In this document: positions 26,344 to 40,882 of the stretch, one piece after another
Position numbering within the stretch: the first letter of the stretch is position 1
Layout: the number at the start of each line of letters is the position of its first letter
NCBI RefSeq assembly: GCF_016808095.1
Contig: NC_068975.1
Span: 31,581,001 to 31,645,000, forward strand
Direction of reading: 5' to 3'
DNA from: Vigna angularis
Lineage: Eukaryota; Streptophyta; Magnoliopsida; Fabales; Fabaceae
DNA: 64,000 nucleotides
Translations under genes and position numbers: made by a program
Notes under the pieces: model-generated
What the model saw: the letters and a program-made list of their open reading frames with translations, nothing else
Told to the model about the DNA's origin: nothing
Database searches by the model: none

Positions 26344-28220
26344 TATTTAATATGATTTGAATTTTGATAATATTTGAATGGTTTCAGCGAAGCTTATTAT
26401 TTTACTATATACTCACATTGTGTTTGTTTCTATATATCGCATTCTTCAAACAAATTTGAAAAGGGGATAGTTTATGTTTATTTTTCTTTTTGGATTTTGT
26501 GTGAAACTGTAGGAAAATGTTGTGGGATCCACTACGACAATGGCTCCCTTGTCCCTTCTCATGTGAGGTGATCTACGTGGAAAGCCAGCTGGAGACAGAA
26601 ATTTGACCAATTTACCTCTTCAATCCAATATTTCTTGTTTCATGTGTTTTGAAATGAGCTTTATTATAAAAAAATTTTTAAGTCGTTGAATTGTTGCTAT
26701 GATTGAATGATTATGTATGTACTCTAATAATGTGTTAATAGTATAATAAAATGAAAATTTAATTAATGGATATTATATGATTTTCTTGTAACAATTTTGA
26801 CCTCTTACTTTATGAAAGCAATTTTTACATTATTTAATAAAAATATTTATTTGGATTAATAAAATAAAATATGAATAGTGATAATATGTACATTTATATT
26901 GTTTAACAATTAACTTTATAAGAATTTTTAAATTCAATCAATTTAGAATACCTCCTGGGTGTCTTCCTCAACGACAAACTATCAACTCAATTATATATTC
27001 TAGATATATGTACATGAAAATAAAAATTTTAGACTTGGACTCTTCAATAAAGAAAAGGAATATATATCTTAAAAATAACCTGACCGTCTCTTTTTTTTTT
27101 CACACATACAAATGTAAAGCTATTTGAAAACATATATCTAAAATATTCTATTAACCAAAAAACAAACAGAAATGTGTTGGATAAAAATATATAAATTCTA
27201 TTAAGTAAATGTAAATATAAATACTTTATATAGTTAAAAGAATGATATGGAGGTGTAGAAACTTAGATTGAAAGATTAAGCTAATGGCAGGAGTGAATAA
27301 AAGATGAAGAATTACTGTTTCTTTTCTTCTTTTTTCTTCAAATGAAAAAAAAAACATCTTTGAGCTGTCACTTTTAATAATGCAACTACATATATTTTTA
27401 TAAACAGATCAACGCATAAAACAACGCTAATCAAAGAATAAGTTAAGATCAAAAAATTATTAAAACAATTACAATGCTGATAAAAAAATTAAAACAATTA
27501 CAATGACTTAATCAATTAATTAAATTTGTCCCACCATATAACTTGGCAGCAGTTGAGAATTTCCCGGACAGCAATCAATAGAAAACAAAAAATCAAATTT
27601 TCAGTCAAAATATAGAAAAAGGCCATAACTCCATGTGAACTGAGTCTGAGGGTAAGCAATTTTCATTTTATACGCATATACGTTGTTTATTTTAGGAATC
27701 TTCGTCTTAATGGGGAGTAGGTTGAATATATATATTACAAATTTCCTGATTCAGAAAATAGTTATTTTTTATAAAATTTAAATTATTATCCATAACAGAA
27801 AACTTATAAAGCAGTTTTTATTAATTCCTTAAATAATGTTACATGATCAGGGGTGTTAACTTTTATATTCTTTAATTTTTATTATTTCGTATACTTTATT
27901 TGATAAAGAAAGAAAAGAAAGATGCTGTTAAATGATAAACAGCTACACTTTTATGTAAGATCTACGTGTTACAGGTGTCTGGAAAGAATTTTCTGCTTTA
28001 TGCGTTAAACATACCTTCTCAGAGAAAATGCAAAGTAGAAAGTAACTTACGCAGATGAGAAAAGAAGTATTTTCTTTATTCGTCAAATACATATTACTTT
28101 TCATTTGTCACATTCAAATAAAATAAATCCTTTTTAATTATTTTTTTTCATTTTACTTTTAGTATATCCTCTATCAAGTTGAACTTTTTTATTCAAGATA
28201 GATTTAAACTTTTTTCTTTT
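26344..28220. other. AT-rich intergenic DNA
   Basis: No gene recognised. A small GC-richer patch at 26500-26610 has no identifiable family. Confidence 0.45.
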
Positions 28221-28615
28221 GGATCATCATATACTCCTCCTCAATCTAATGTGAGACTTAGACTTTTACATAGCTATACTCTCTCTCAACGGGACTTACT
28301 TACCTGAATACCCTTTGCCAGAAAGACTTTCGATATAGGGACCATTATACTCGTCTGAGCCGGTCATCAAGGCAAATCATAGACTCTGATACCACCATTG
28401 CATCTATAAAGAGAAAGACAAACACTATCACTGTTGGGTCTATCAAGAACAAGACAAACACCAATGAAATCTAAGCTCAACCATATAAGGGATTCCAACC
28501 ACTCTCTACCAAAAACCTTAAGGCAATGGGTTAATGAGTCTTTCATCTTTTATAGTGCTCTACTTTCTTATTTCTATCCAATGTGAGACTTAAACTCACA
28601 CTTGGATTCCCAACA
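28221..28615 (-). mobile_element. TRIM-like LTR retrotransposon relic
   Basis: On the minus strand 28615-28399 reads TGTTGGGAATCCAAG... to ..GATGCA, a 217-bp LTR-like block, followed at once by TGGTGGTATCAGAGTC, the usual primer-binding site complementary to initiator methionine tRNA. About 130 bp further, 28270-28221 repeats the start of the LTR (TAAGTCTCACATT.GAT.GA), so an internal region of only about 130 bp separates the two. No coding sequence. The second LTR is truncated. Confidence 0.6.
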
Positions 28616-29931
28616 CTTTCACCCCACCATAAACACACCAAAATCAAAAGTAACCACCACCATTCATCTATTGTTTTCGAACCAATTTCATTCTCATAGT
28701 CTTATCTTTTTGTTTTGGTTCAACCTAACTTGAGAAGGAACTTATCAACTTTTCTTTCAACCAAATAATAAAATTATTTTTTGAACTTTATTTTATTTTC
28801 TGGGTTAGAAGAAATAATATGAAAATATGTTGAAATAATGAAGGGCAAAATATGTTATAGAAAATGAGATGAAGTGTTGAAAGTGGTTAGTCAACGTTCA
28901 ATGGACGTTGTGTTTCCATTAATGTGGTTATGTTCAATGGTTTGGGGTAAAATGGAAGTTTTTGTTTCAAAGAAGGACTCCGGGTAGTCAAGGTAAAGAA
29001 AGGAAGCTTGGCTCGTGCGTGCTCTTTTTTTCTTTGTCTGGTAACATCAAGAATTGCCTTTTCCCCTTCAACTTTAGCCATTTTTCAAAAGAAGTATTAA
29101 AGGCAATTTGAAAGAGACCAAAGCCTAAGAACAACGTCGCCAGGAATTGAAATTTGTTGATGCATGGAAGCAAGAAAAAGTTGTATGTACGGATACTGTA
29201 TATTAAACTAGTATTTCCCTCGTATTTTCCCCTTCTAATTACTATTCACGACTTCGGGGAATAAAACGGTTCAGAAGGTAACCTCGTCTTAATACTTTCC
29301 TCTCTCACAATTTATGGATTTTAATTTCCATTTGAATTTTAAAAATATATTCATCTAATCGATTATTAATCTTTAAAAAATCGAATGAAATTGATTTTAA
29401 TAATCTTAAATTTTATTATTTTTATTGCGTAAAATCATATGTTTTTAAAATGACTCCTATTGTCATTTATCACGGGATCATATTACATCAGTGGTTATCT
29501 TGGAGTAATTCAATTCAATCGTGTAAACTTATTTTAAAATTTTAAAATTATGAAAATTAAATAATGTTTTTAATGGTTAAAATTAAAAGTAATCATATTT
29601 AAAAAAAAATTTACGCACAATTTTATCATAACATGACATAAAATTAAAATTTAAGAAGATATCTACTAGAATTATAAATATTGGAAGACACGTGAGATTA
29701 TAAAATTAATATAAAGAAAAATATTGTATAAAAAGGACATAAAATAAAAATTCTAACTTAGAACGTTAATAACTAATATTGAACGATAAAATATGTAAAA
29801 TATTTAAACTACAAGAATAAATAAATATGCATATAATTATAAGAAAAAAACTAATACATAATAATTCACAAACATTCATTTAAATCTCTAATATTATACC
29901 TTCAACTAAAAGAAACTAAATATTTATTTAC

Positions 29932-29978
<47 letters not shown>

Positions 29979-32640
29979 ACGATTATTAAATATTAAAACC
30001 AAATAATATAGATAAATAACTATAACCATCATGTATTACAAAAGAAATGAAGTTATACTCATCTCACTAAATTCATAAAATCGAAATAATAAATAAAAAT
30101 GCAGATATGAACACCTAACTTCAATAAATTAAATAGATCAAAATAATAAATAAAAGTGAAATTAGTAATAAATAAAAGTGAAATTATTAATATCTTACTA
30201 AATAAATCAAATAACTAAAATAATAAGTATAAATAAAAATGAGATTATCACATCTCATTGAATAAATTAAATAAATTGAATTGTTAGTAATTATCTTTTA
30301 TCAATAATTATCGACAAAATTATTGCTCCATCAATAAAACATCAATAAAATTTATCAATGATGATTTTATTGATATATTTTTTAAAATCAGTAAAATGTG
30401 AGTAATTTTGATTTATCTGACAAATTTTAAGCGTTTGATAAATTTTGACCATTAATAATATCAATTTTTCTTAGTGATTGTGTTTTTGAAACATTTTTAT
30501 TTTTCATTTATATTCTATTTGTTTACATTTCACACTATTTTTTTCTTAGTAATATATAAAATTGGAACGTAGTTACTTTATAAGCTTACTTTTTAGGAAA
30601 GTATAAGAGGGATCTTATCTCCAAAGTCATTAGCTATCAACTTTCTGTGAGGAGAAGGCCATGAAGTCACAATTGGTGGAGAGGATGAAGTGGAGATTTG
30701 TGTGATAGTCAATGTTAAAAGCTGAATGAGTACAGAGATTGAGTAAGATGAGGTTAGAAGATAGTAGACCAAAGTCTCAAAAAAAAAAAAAAAAGATTTG
30801 TAGTTAATTTCTAAGTCCGAATTAAATATGTCATTTAATCTAATTAGATTAGAGAGTGGAAATAAATATATCATAAGAGACTATAAAGTTTTATTTGTTA
30901 AAAGTGATTCAATGACCAACATTTTTTTTTTTGAATAATTGTGGCATTATTTTGTTGCAGTGAAAGATGAAGTTATGTACCTATTTGGCATGGATGTGTG
31001 ACATCGTTGATAGAGTTTCCTTGTTGAGAAGTCTTCAATTTACATATTACTCATTCACACTTTGAAACAAATCCCTTTTACTAATTATAAGATTGGACAC
31101 TAATGTTTGTGTGGTATTTTTATCCATAAAAAATAGTAAATAGTTGTTTTATTTATTTTGTGTCGTTATTGGAAGAAAGAGTCAGGTTGAATAGAAATTA
31201 ACCAATTCAGTGCTTAATTTACTTTCGATCAATTACCATCTTTATTTAGTGTACGCAACGAAGAATCCTTGTAAAAGTCTGTAATGATCCATCCAAAATA
31301 AGAAAACGTCATAATGTTGTTTGTTGCATCAATTTTTGAAATATAAGCAAATGCTATATTATCTAAGATTAGGTGCTTTGTTGCACCTTCAAATTGTGAA
31401 AATGTCAATTTCTTGAAATTGGAGGACATTTTTTTCTTTTTTAAAATGCTACAACCTAAAGGCATGACTTGGACCGAATTAAAGACATGAATTTATTAAA
31501 ATATATACATTTATTTTGATCCGGTAGCTAGCTGCCTAGTATTTTAAATAAATGAAGGAAAAAAACTATTCAGGTTTAGAGAAATATTGTTGATTGTAGC
31601 TAGACCAATTCCCCTTATTGTATTCGAATTTAACATTTTTTTTTCTTGAGGTACTTGCTAGTTTCTTTGGGTAAAAAAAAATGCACAAAATGGCAAATGA
31701 TCAATCACGTGAGAAGTTGACACACAACTCCTGCTATTTTCTCCATTTGAGGTTTAGGAAATACAGACTTGTTATCGGACCCATATAACAAATTAAACAA
31801 TTTAATAAATTATTTATACAATTATTTTCATCTTCGCCGTACAAAACTTAACTCATTAATCAACTTATTTATTTGTAAATATCAATTATTTTTGGAGTTT
31901 TTGTTACTGTTTTGGTTTATTAGAAATTGAAGTGAAGTCTTCTCCAACAAAAAAAATCTCTAAATCTTAAGTTTAGGTTAAGATATAAAATCAATGTTTA
32001 TATGAATCTTCTAGTAATAAATGTATAATAAAAAGTAATCAATTATCTAGTTATTAAACTTGTATTTGTAAATTTTGAGATGAATTTCTTATTAGTATTG
32101 ACCTAATTAGGGTTCAAATAGTAATAATCTAACTTAAAATTGATATAGTTATTTTTAATGTTAATTTTGTTCATAGTCTAACAGACGGGTCTACTGACTA
32201 TTTCATATGAGATTGGAAGAATTATTAATTGCTCGATTTATGACTGATCAGACAATCGTACTTTATGATTATTAAACTAAAAACTCTACTTCATATTATG
32301 ATTATTAAACTAAAAACTCTACTTCATAATACTTTATGATAAAGAATATTTTCAAAAAATCTTTCGTCCTGTGATTTAAAAGTGTTTTTTATCAAAATAA
32401 AACATTGACAAAGCCACCTAAAATGATGGTCTAAACTACTCTTGGCTCTTAATTTCTATAAGAGTACTTGAAATTCAAATCAGTGTATACATGTTTTGAG
32501 TGTTATGATTTTTATAATGGAAGATTGAAGGACTAGAGAGAGATCTTAAACGTAGTGGAAGGTTGTACTAAAGAAGTAGAATACAATTATAGAATTGAAG
32601 AGATTATAGATTAAAAATAATGTGGAGGGAGGGGTGTGAG
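28616..32640. other. Long AT-rich intergenic region
   Basis: No gene supported. Contains a (TA)n tract at about 29940-29972 and a short 29-bp direct duplication near 32265-32325. Small ORFs at 28887-29173 and 30593-30874 resemble nothing I know. Confidence 0.45.
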
Positions 32641-32762
32641 GAGAAGAGGAGGGTCCCACAGGTAAAGAGTCAACAAGGTACCCGGGGTTTGGGATCTGAA
32701 ATGAGGTGAGTGGGACCATGCAAAGACTAAGTTACTTGGGCAACCAGTCTTCAGTCACCCTA

Positions 32763-32766
<4 letters not shown>

Positions 32767-32797
<31 letters not shown>
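32767..32797. repeat. (AG)n microsatellite
   Basis: About 15 AG units, partner to another AG tract at 33069-33098. They lie in a moderately GC-rich patch (32630-33160) that may be a transcribed or promoter region, but no coding gene could be placed there. Confidence 0.9.
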
Positions 32798-32802
<5 letters not shown>

Positions 32803-33066
32803 CCGGGCCGTCAAATTGGTCGACTTGGCTTTTCCTTTATTGTGTTTTCTTGTTGAATTTGTGTGTGCTGAGAGAGAAAAAGAGAAAATGGGATCATTTT
32901 CATCACGTGTATCGTTTGCGCACTATTCGGGGGCGGTGGCTCTTTTTCTTCCTCATTTATGAGTCAGTCAAATCCTTTCTTCACGAAACCCCCCGCACGT
33001 CGATACTTTTATCCAACACATTTCTTTTTTCTTCACCAATTAAACTTCTTTTCCCTTTTTAAAATC

Positions 33067-33068
<2 letters not shown>

Positions 33069-33098
<30 letters not shown>
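33069..33098. repeat. (GA)n microsatellite
   Basis: About 15 GA units, in the same polarity as the tract at 32767-32797. Confidence 0.9.
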
Positions 33099-33100
<2 letters not shown>

Positions 33101-33159
33101 AAGACTGCTGCTCCCAGTACTATCCAATAAATTCACTTATCGGGTCGGGTTTTGCTTCT

Positions 33160-34500
33160 TAATGGATCCGCCTTCGTCCAACAACTTCCAGAATCTATTC
33201 AATTACCATATCCTTTTCTCTTTAGTTAAAGATATTGTTGCCTCGGGATTGCATTTCCATCACGTACTCCTAAATCTGACTATGGTCTTGAAGTACGGAT
33301 TTCTGGGGAACATATTATTTTAACTCGTTTTTTAAACATACAATTTATAATATTTATGACTAAGGCTTTATTTTGGATTTGAGAGGAGGGTGTAAATGAA
33401 TTTGAACAAATTTAAGAGTAAACTGTGTGATATTTTTAAAGATTTAAAGGTGATTAATAATAGATTTAAAAGTAAAAAATTTGTGTAGAATTTGACTAAT
33501 GGATAAATAAAAAAATATTTTAATTCATAAGAATTAAAAATTATTAAAATGCTATTAGTGGTAAAAGTATTGGTAAAAATATTTTAAATAGTAAAATAAA
33601 TTAAATTAATTAAAAAATAAAATAAAATAATATTTAAGTGTAAAAGCTTGGAACTGGTTACGCCAAGCTCTGGAATGAGTTCCAGCAGTGAAATCAGTTA
33701 CGTTATCCTCATCATATGCAACATCTTCGTGAACTTCCTTCACGACCATGCTTCAAAACAGTAAGATCTGTTTACTGTAACTTACCTTTATTATATCCTA
33801 TGATTTATCTATTAATATGATTTATCTATTAATACGGTTATACAAATGTAATCCATCCACTTTACAATTTATTACAAAGTAAGTACACGAATATATAATC
33901 AATTACATCCATTTTAGAATTAATTACAACAGTTTACTTTAGCGGTGAAAGTTAAAAATCATTAAATTATATGAAGGCAAAAGATAACATTTCCTATCAA
34001 TTCTTTTCAAATATGCATATAAATAGTGATAGAAAAACCATGTATTTCACAAATTCATCATTTTTCTTGCTTCCAAACCACTATATATAAACATGATTTT
34101 AGTCTTCAATTCGTTTATATCAATCTTCTTGAATAGTACTGTTCAAATAAATCCACTGTAAGTATATTCTTAAACCAGAAGAGAAAATTAGTAAACAGTA
34201 AAAATTTAATAACGGTAATTTTAATTAAGAACTAATATTAATTATGTTTGTCATACAGTAACATAGGAAAAAAAAATATTAGTAATTTTGGTTGGAAATG
34301 GTTTAGGTTTGAAAGAGGAGATGAAATCCGGGTCGGGTTGTGAGGTGTGAACTGGGGAGGTGGACTGGGTATGAACTGTGGGCGGGTACATGTTGGAGAA
34401 TCAGACATTGTCCATCGATGACGCACCATCTGGCGCAATAATTTGATAAATTTTTCACAAATGTCCAATTTCGATTTCCATTTGGTCCACGCTCCTTCTA
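33160..34500. other. Upstream region of the WRKY gene
   Basis: AT-rich DNA without a gene. Includes at least one W-box core (TTGAC, at about 33491), the sequence WRKY proteins bind, but one match in this length is expected by chance. Confidence 0.4.
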
Positions 34501-34512
34501 TCCCTCCAACTC

Positions 34513-34521
34513 TTTTTATAC
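34513..34521 (+). promoter_or_regulatory. Candidate TATA box of the WRKY gene
   Basis: TTTTTATAC about 170 bp before the ATG at 34687, followed by a CT-rich 5' leader (34570-34615), a common plant arrangement. Confidence 0.55.
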
Positions 34522-34686
34522 CCAACCCCATTGCACTGGACAAAGACTTCATTTCCTGATACCATTCCCACCCCTCTCTTTCTCTTTCTCTTTCTTTCTC
34601 TCTTTCTCTCCAGTTTCCCTTCATTTCAATTTCTCATACTATTCTTCTACCTCTTTCAACTCTTTCTTCCTTCTTCTGCTTGTTTT

Positions 34687-37035
34687 ATGGACAAAGGATG
34701 GGGACTCACCCTTGACACCTCTTCCTCGCAATCTCTCTCATTATTCCCTTCCAAACAGCCTTCCACTTCTTTCTCCAAACTCACCAGCGACACCATGTTC
34801 CCTCTCCTCGGATTCCCCGTCAACCTTAGCCGCCCCGCTGCCAAGGACGACGAACACAACCGCAAAGTCGTCGGTGAAGTCGACTTCTTCTCTGATAGAA
34901 TCACCAAACCAACCTCCCCACCCTCCCACGACCAACACGTTAAACCCAACATCGTCAAGAAGGAAATTGTTGAAACACCTCTCCACGTTAATGTAAATTA
35001 ACCTCCCTAAACTCCTTATTTCTTTCTCTTTTTATTTTTTTCCTGGATTATTTATTATTTTCTTCTTCTAAATTTCCTTTTTTCTCTCTCTCTCTAGACT
35101 GGTTTACAACTCCTTACTGCTAACACCGGGAGTGACCAATCGACCGTCGATGATGGGGTTTCATCGGATGCAGAAGATAAGCGAGCCAAAACCACCGAGG
35201 TGCATATTTTTATTTTATTTACAAATCCTACTTATATATTTCTGGTTTGTGGTTATTTAAGTTTTTATTAACCGTAAAATTGTGAAATTGATAAGTATTT
35301 GCTTTTTTATCCAGCTTGCACAGATGCAAGTGGAGCTTCAACGCATGAACGAAGAGAACAAGAAGCTGAAAGAGATGCTGAGCCATGTTACCGGTAACTA
35401 CACGGCCTTGCAGATGCATCTCATGACATTAATGCATCAGAACCAGCGCACAGAGAACACAGAAAATGAGGTGCTTATAAATTAAATTTACAAATAGTTT
35501 TCTTGAATTGCCCTACCTTTTTTTTATAATTATAGTGAAGAGACTGAAATTGCTTTGCATACAGTGAATAACACGGTTATTGTATGATTTTATTTTGTTT
35601 ACGCAAACGATCTGGATTGGATTTGAAACATGTTAATAATATATAATGTTGAAATTCAGGTTGTTCAGGGAAAGGCGGATGATAAAAATCATGCTGTTGG
35701 TGGAGGAAAGGTTCCAAGACAGTTCCTTGATATAGGTCCCAGTGGCGCAGCCGAAGCAGATGACCAAGTGTCTGACTCTTCCTCCGATGAGAGAACACGA
35801 TCGAGCACACCTCAGAACAATAACATTGAAGTTGGAACAAGAGACGGTGTGAGAAATGTTAATGCCAAAAGAGAGTTGGGTAGGGAAGAGAGCCCAGAGT
35901 CAGAATCCCAAGGTTGGGGTCCTAATAAGCTTCAGAAAGTTAACCCTTCCAGTGCTATCGATCAGTCCACTACAGAAGCCACAATGAGAAAAGCTCGTGT
36001 CTCAGTTCGTGCTCGATCAGAAGCTCCCATGGTACGTATGATGCTATATATATAGTATGTTTTATCAGTTTATTAATTAATTTACAAACCATTAAAGACA
36101 GCGATGACTAGTGAATTGCTTCTAACTCAATGGATCTGTTGCAGATAAGCGATGGGTGCCAATGGCGAAAATATGGACAAAAAATGGCCAAGGGGAACCC
36201 ATGTCCTCGAGCATATTATAGATGCACTATGGCAGTTGGTTGCCCAGTTCGCAAACAAGTGAGTTTTTCTGATTGATCAATTTATATTAGTACTATCAAC
36301 AAGATCTATTAACTATGTATTAAGTGTGTCAAGCATTGTGGCCAAGACTAATTGGAATTTCTTGGTCTTTATTAGGTTCAACGTTGTGCTGAGGATAGAA
36401 CGATTTTGGTTACAACTTATGAAGGTACACATAACCATCCACTGCCACCTGCCGCTATGGCCATGGCGTCAACCACTACAGCTGCTGCTAGCATGTTACT
36501 GTCAGGGTCAATGTCCAGTGCAGATGGAATTATGAACCCCAATTTGCTAGCTAGAGCAATCATTCCTTGCAATTCTAGCATGGCAACACTATCAGCTTCA
36601 GCACCATTTCCAACTGTGACTTTGGACCTCACACATAACCCGAACCCGTTGCAATTTCAGAGACCAGCTACCCCATTCCAAGTGCCCTTCCTTCAAGGGC
36701 AGCCTCAGAACTTTGGATCCGGAGCCACCCCGATTGCACAAGCACAAGCACTTTATAATCAATCAAAATTCTCTGGTCTTCAACTATCTCAGGAAGTAGG
36801 TTCTTCCCAGTTGGCTGCACAAGCTTCTAGACCACCCTTACAGTCTAGCCAGCAACCCTCGCCGGCTGATACAGTCAGTGCTGCCGCGGCCGCTATCACC
36901 TCCAATCCAAACTTCACCGCCGTCCTCGCCGCCGCAATCTCCTCTATCATAGGCGGTGCTCATGATGCAAACAATAACACCAATAACAACAACAGCACAA
37001 GCAGGACTACCATCAGCAGCTTTTCAGGAAACTGA
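34687..37035 (+). CDS. WRKY transcription factor, group IIb (WRKY6/31/42-like)
   Basis: Six exons: 34687-34992, 35098-35199, 35315-35470, 35660-36031, 36145-36258 and 36376-37035; 569 aa. Residues 137-175 form a leucine-zipper-like coiled coil ([20 protein letters not shown]) typical of group IIa/IIb. The DNA-binding domain has an intact WRKYGQK at 319-325 and a zinc site C339, C345, H369, H371 (C-x5-C-x23-H-x-H). The intron after VRKQ, inside the zinc finger, is the V-type intron specific to groups IIa and IIb. The C-terminus is rich in A, S and N, ending [13 protein letters not shown]. Such nuclear proteins bind W-boxes (TTGACC/T) and act in defence, senescence and phosphate responses; which one applies here cannot be read from the sequence. 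The ATG at 34687 opens [10 protein letters not shown], the usual group IIb start. No defect seen. Confidence 0.95.
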
Positions 37036-39695
37036 ACCTTTTTCCTCATCGTTCCATTTTTTGGTTAATACTATTATTCCATAAACTTTGTATTTTTGTA
37101 CATGGGTATAAGGGAAAATGACACCGTAAATGTTCATATTCTTATTAGACCATGTCATGGGAGGGAGGGATATATTAGATCAGAAAATGTTTAATTTATT
37201 TGTACCATTTCTTTTCCTTTGAATAATGTTGTATATTTGATTCAAAAATTCTCGGGAGTAAATAGACAGGGCAAATGAAGAATCGTCTTTTATCTTCTTC
37301 CTTTGTCATGTGGTTATCTTTTCTTTTCTATATTAGCCAGCATGGTTTGTGACAAAATCGAAAACAACCTAGATGGTAACCCATCCGAAAAAACAAAAAA
37401 GAAAAGAATGAAAAGAAAAAAACTGATATGCTAACAGCCAATATTGAACGTGTTGCGAGGAATATTCGAATTTTCCCATTGGTCAAGAAATACGGCCATT
37501 ACTCTTGATATGACACGTAAATGACTAGTTGTTGGATAGGAAGTAGTAATGGATAGGTGGACTTTAGCAAACGGAAGTGAGTTTCTAGGCAACTTCGTGT
37601 GGCCTGGGTGTACGTGTAGACGAGAGTAATTGAAATAATGAAGTGAGTAATAAATTAAGAATGGGGTCAACTTAATAGTAATGTATGTGGTGGAAATGGA
37701 AAAGTGAGAGGGTGGACGTTGATTGGAGAAAGTTGGATACAATTGTTGACTTTGAGTAGATGGACGTCGCGTCCACGTTAAGGCCATTGGACGAACGATG
37801 ATAGAGTATTTATAACTAGGAATGGAGCCAGACATGTCACCTTGTTGCTCTGTTTGAGCACTTGCACGCACCGTACTTCACACACCGTACAAATGGGTCT
37901 TCATCACCTTTTATTTGACTCTATCCAAACCAACGGCTGACTTGCGTGATTGGTGAATCATCCAACCAAAGATAATATTTTCTTTTCTATCAAACACTTC
38001 AAATATACCACCATGTGCTTCCATGTGAAGGAGGAGACTATTTTTCGATTTCCGATCAACTCCTTTTCCTTCACCAACTTAACACGGATGCAAGATAATA
38101 TTATGTGTTCCAGAAAGATACACTGCATGCTGGGTTTATCTTCTATCCTTCATTGAAGGGTTTATATTCACATCCTTTCAAACGTTTCTTTCTGTATAAC
38201 TAACTATAACGGATACCATTTTTTGGTATAGAGAACATAGTGAGCGTAACGTGGGTCGAGCGTTTGAGTCAATTTCAATGACTGTTTAGGATAAGATTTT
38301 TTAATCATGCGTGATTCAATGATTTATGCGAGTAATATCAATGTATACTAAAATATATTTGGATTTGATAAAAAAAAAATTAACTACAAAACAATGACTT
38401 CCTTTCAAAGTATGTGTTATAAGATTGTAATTTAAAACTAAATTAAATTCACTTGTGAATGACATTTTCGCACTTGAGTTGGTAAGGGGAAAAAAAACAT
38501 AATAGAATATACAGAGTGAATATAAGTTCTAGTTCAACCTCATATATAGTATGTGTTATTATATATGCACTTCAAAGAGTAAATTTAACGACAGTACATA
38601 TATAATTATTTTTTGAAAGATTTATTATGTTTATATTAAAGATGGTAAAATAGGTCAATGTATATTATTTCTAGTTTGATTCATGGATTAATCGAGTTAA
38701 AGTGAACTAGTGAGTTAAAAATTTCAACTCTCAAATTTTAGTAAATTGATCATCCCTATAATCTATTTTATCATTTCTAATTTATATACACTCATTATTA
38801 AAACAAAAGTTATAAAATAAAACCCTTTTAACATTTTACATCAAATTTAGACTCAATAATGATAATTTTACTAATGTCTAATAAAACACAAGCTAATGTA
38901 ATGAGACAAAAATAAGTAGCAAAAGGTTAAGCTTAAAATGACCTTTTTTTACTTCAAATTTTATTTGCAATGAATGTAGAAAGACATATAAACAATAATA
39001 TCATTGTAATAATCATCTTTATGTGTTGTTCTTCTTTTGACCTTGAATATTTTTATATTTGTTTTATCGCGTGAATAAATGTCATTGCACATAGACGGTA
39101 AAGATGAAAATAAAAATAGATATTTTTTCAATGTTCTTCAAAATCAAAGTTGTTAGTGTGTGGGTTCATAAGTTTCATGTGAGCCCTCAAATAAAGTGAC
39201 CTTAGTCTCGTGATGCTCCCAAACATGTCATGATATTCCATGTTCATTGCATATGAATTATTTTAATTGTTTATAGGTAGCAAATTCGTTCAACATTCTT
39301 TGTCTTTTATCCCCTATAGCATACCCCTTCGGTTTTATCTACACTTTCTGTCTTCAATTTGTCTTTTTCATCTGTTGCGCGTCTTTCTTTTCCTTTCCAA
39401 ATTTGAGGAGTTCTCCCTCCACCTTTTCACTTTCAAAAGATACATTTATCTTTCAAATAAATAAGTGTAATAAATTTTGACCAATTATTTTTTTACTATA
39501 TCATATGCAATAAATAAGTGTAATAAATTTTCCATGTCACATATCAAGGTTATTTTTTAAAATTTTTATCATCATGTTTTTTATAAAAGAAATTGTTGTT
39601 AAGTGTTAAGTGTTAAGTTATCTGACATGGTAATATTATATGTAAGTGTAATGTTATATGTAAGTGTCAATGTTATCATCTTATATTTCAGTTTA
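37036..39695. other. WRKY 3' UTR and AT-rich intergenic DNA
   Basis: 3' UTR probably to about 37230. Beyond it no supported gene. The 146-codon minus-strand frame at 37431-37871 starts with GTG and matches no family I know. Confidence 0.45.
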
Positions 39696-39700
39696 ATTTT

Positions 39701-40188
39701 TGTACCATATGGACCGGGTGATCCGAAAGCAGTGTCGAGACTTCTGTGACGGTCGATGTTTCTTCTATCTTTCTACTCCTCTGATAGCATTACTGAGCGA
39801 CTTGCATAAATATTCATGATGGTTCACCGTGTGACCAGCGGAGCAAGACCGGCCGATCAATAAACTAGGTCATTAAGACGAAGATTAAGGTAAAAAGTGA
39901 TTAGAGCTATTGGGCTGGAATTTGGCCGAGATTAACTTTTCACTAATCTCAAGCCCATAGCAAAAACTATAAATACAGTTCAGAGGTAAGTGGTAGATAG
40001 GTTGCATTTGCACATTCATTACTATTCCATCAAATCGCCAACCGTTTCCGTACTGACTTTGGCATTGGAGAATCTTTGACAGGTTCCCCTGGACGGTAGG
40101 AGTGGACAACAGAGCTTGGAGCGAGACCGGACGGCAAGAAGACAAATTGTGGAGGCGTTTAGTGACTTAACCCCAATTACCCGAAACA
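39701..40188 (+). mobile_element. Solo LTR (488 bp)
   Basis: Begins TGTACCATATGG and ends CCGAAACA, flanked by the 5-bp duplication ATTTT (39696-39700 and 40189-40193). Contains ACTATAAATACAG, a likely LTR TATA box at about 39967. No internal retrotransposon sequence next to it, so it is a recombination remnant. Related to the block at 57961-58334 and more distantly, by its TGTAC start and AAACA end, to the LTRs at 24273 and 25956. Confidence 0.88.
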
Positions 40189-40882
40189 ATTTTTACACAT
40201 GTTTTATTGATTTAATTTAGTTTTAATTTTTCTAAAAATATATTAATTGAGACATAATTTATTATTAGTTTAAATGTTATATTTATACTTTTATTAAAAA
40301 TAACTTTTTAACATATTATTTTATTTAATATTATTAATCTATTTATATTCAAATTTAGTTCTTAAAGTTATGATTAACAAAATATAGATTAATAATATAT
40401 AATAATATGATATATTAAAAATATATTAATATAATATTTATACAAATAATAAATTGTCTCAATTTAAAAAAAAACAATATTGTTTCATTTAAAAAAACCA
40501 TATACAGAGTTAAATTGAAACAAAGTCAATAACCGTTTATACTAATATTGACAAAAGACAATACTAAGGTGAGTCTTTATTATAATACTGAACTATCTTA
40601 TTATCAATTGCAAGAAATACATATGTAATCAAAATAAGATATACAAACCACTACTAAATCAAATTAAAAATATATATAACAATTATTATCTCATAGTAAT
40701 TCAATTTTAATAAAACATAATAATAATTCACAAACATAATTTTCGGTATATAAATATAATAATTTATTAAATAATTTTAAATAGATATACTTTTTTTGAT
40801 AAATAATATATTTCTTGATACTTTATAAAATAGTTTGGTAACCTACGTATTTTTAGTATAAACGTATAGTCATACGCACTTT

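Noticed and set aside
28887..29173. Overlapping 61-64-codon minus-strand frames
   Set aside because: Short, no conserved motif and no promoter or splice context.
32706..33162. Possible gene in the AG-rich, less AT-rich patch
   Set aside because: Two frames of 67-118 codons run through (AG)n tracts; no protein family and no splice structure could be supported.
37431..37871. 146-codon minus-strand frame downstream of WRKY
   Set aside because: Starts with GTG, has no recognisable motif or coding-like composition, and lies in ordinary intergenic DNA.
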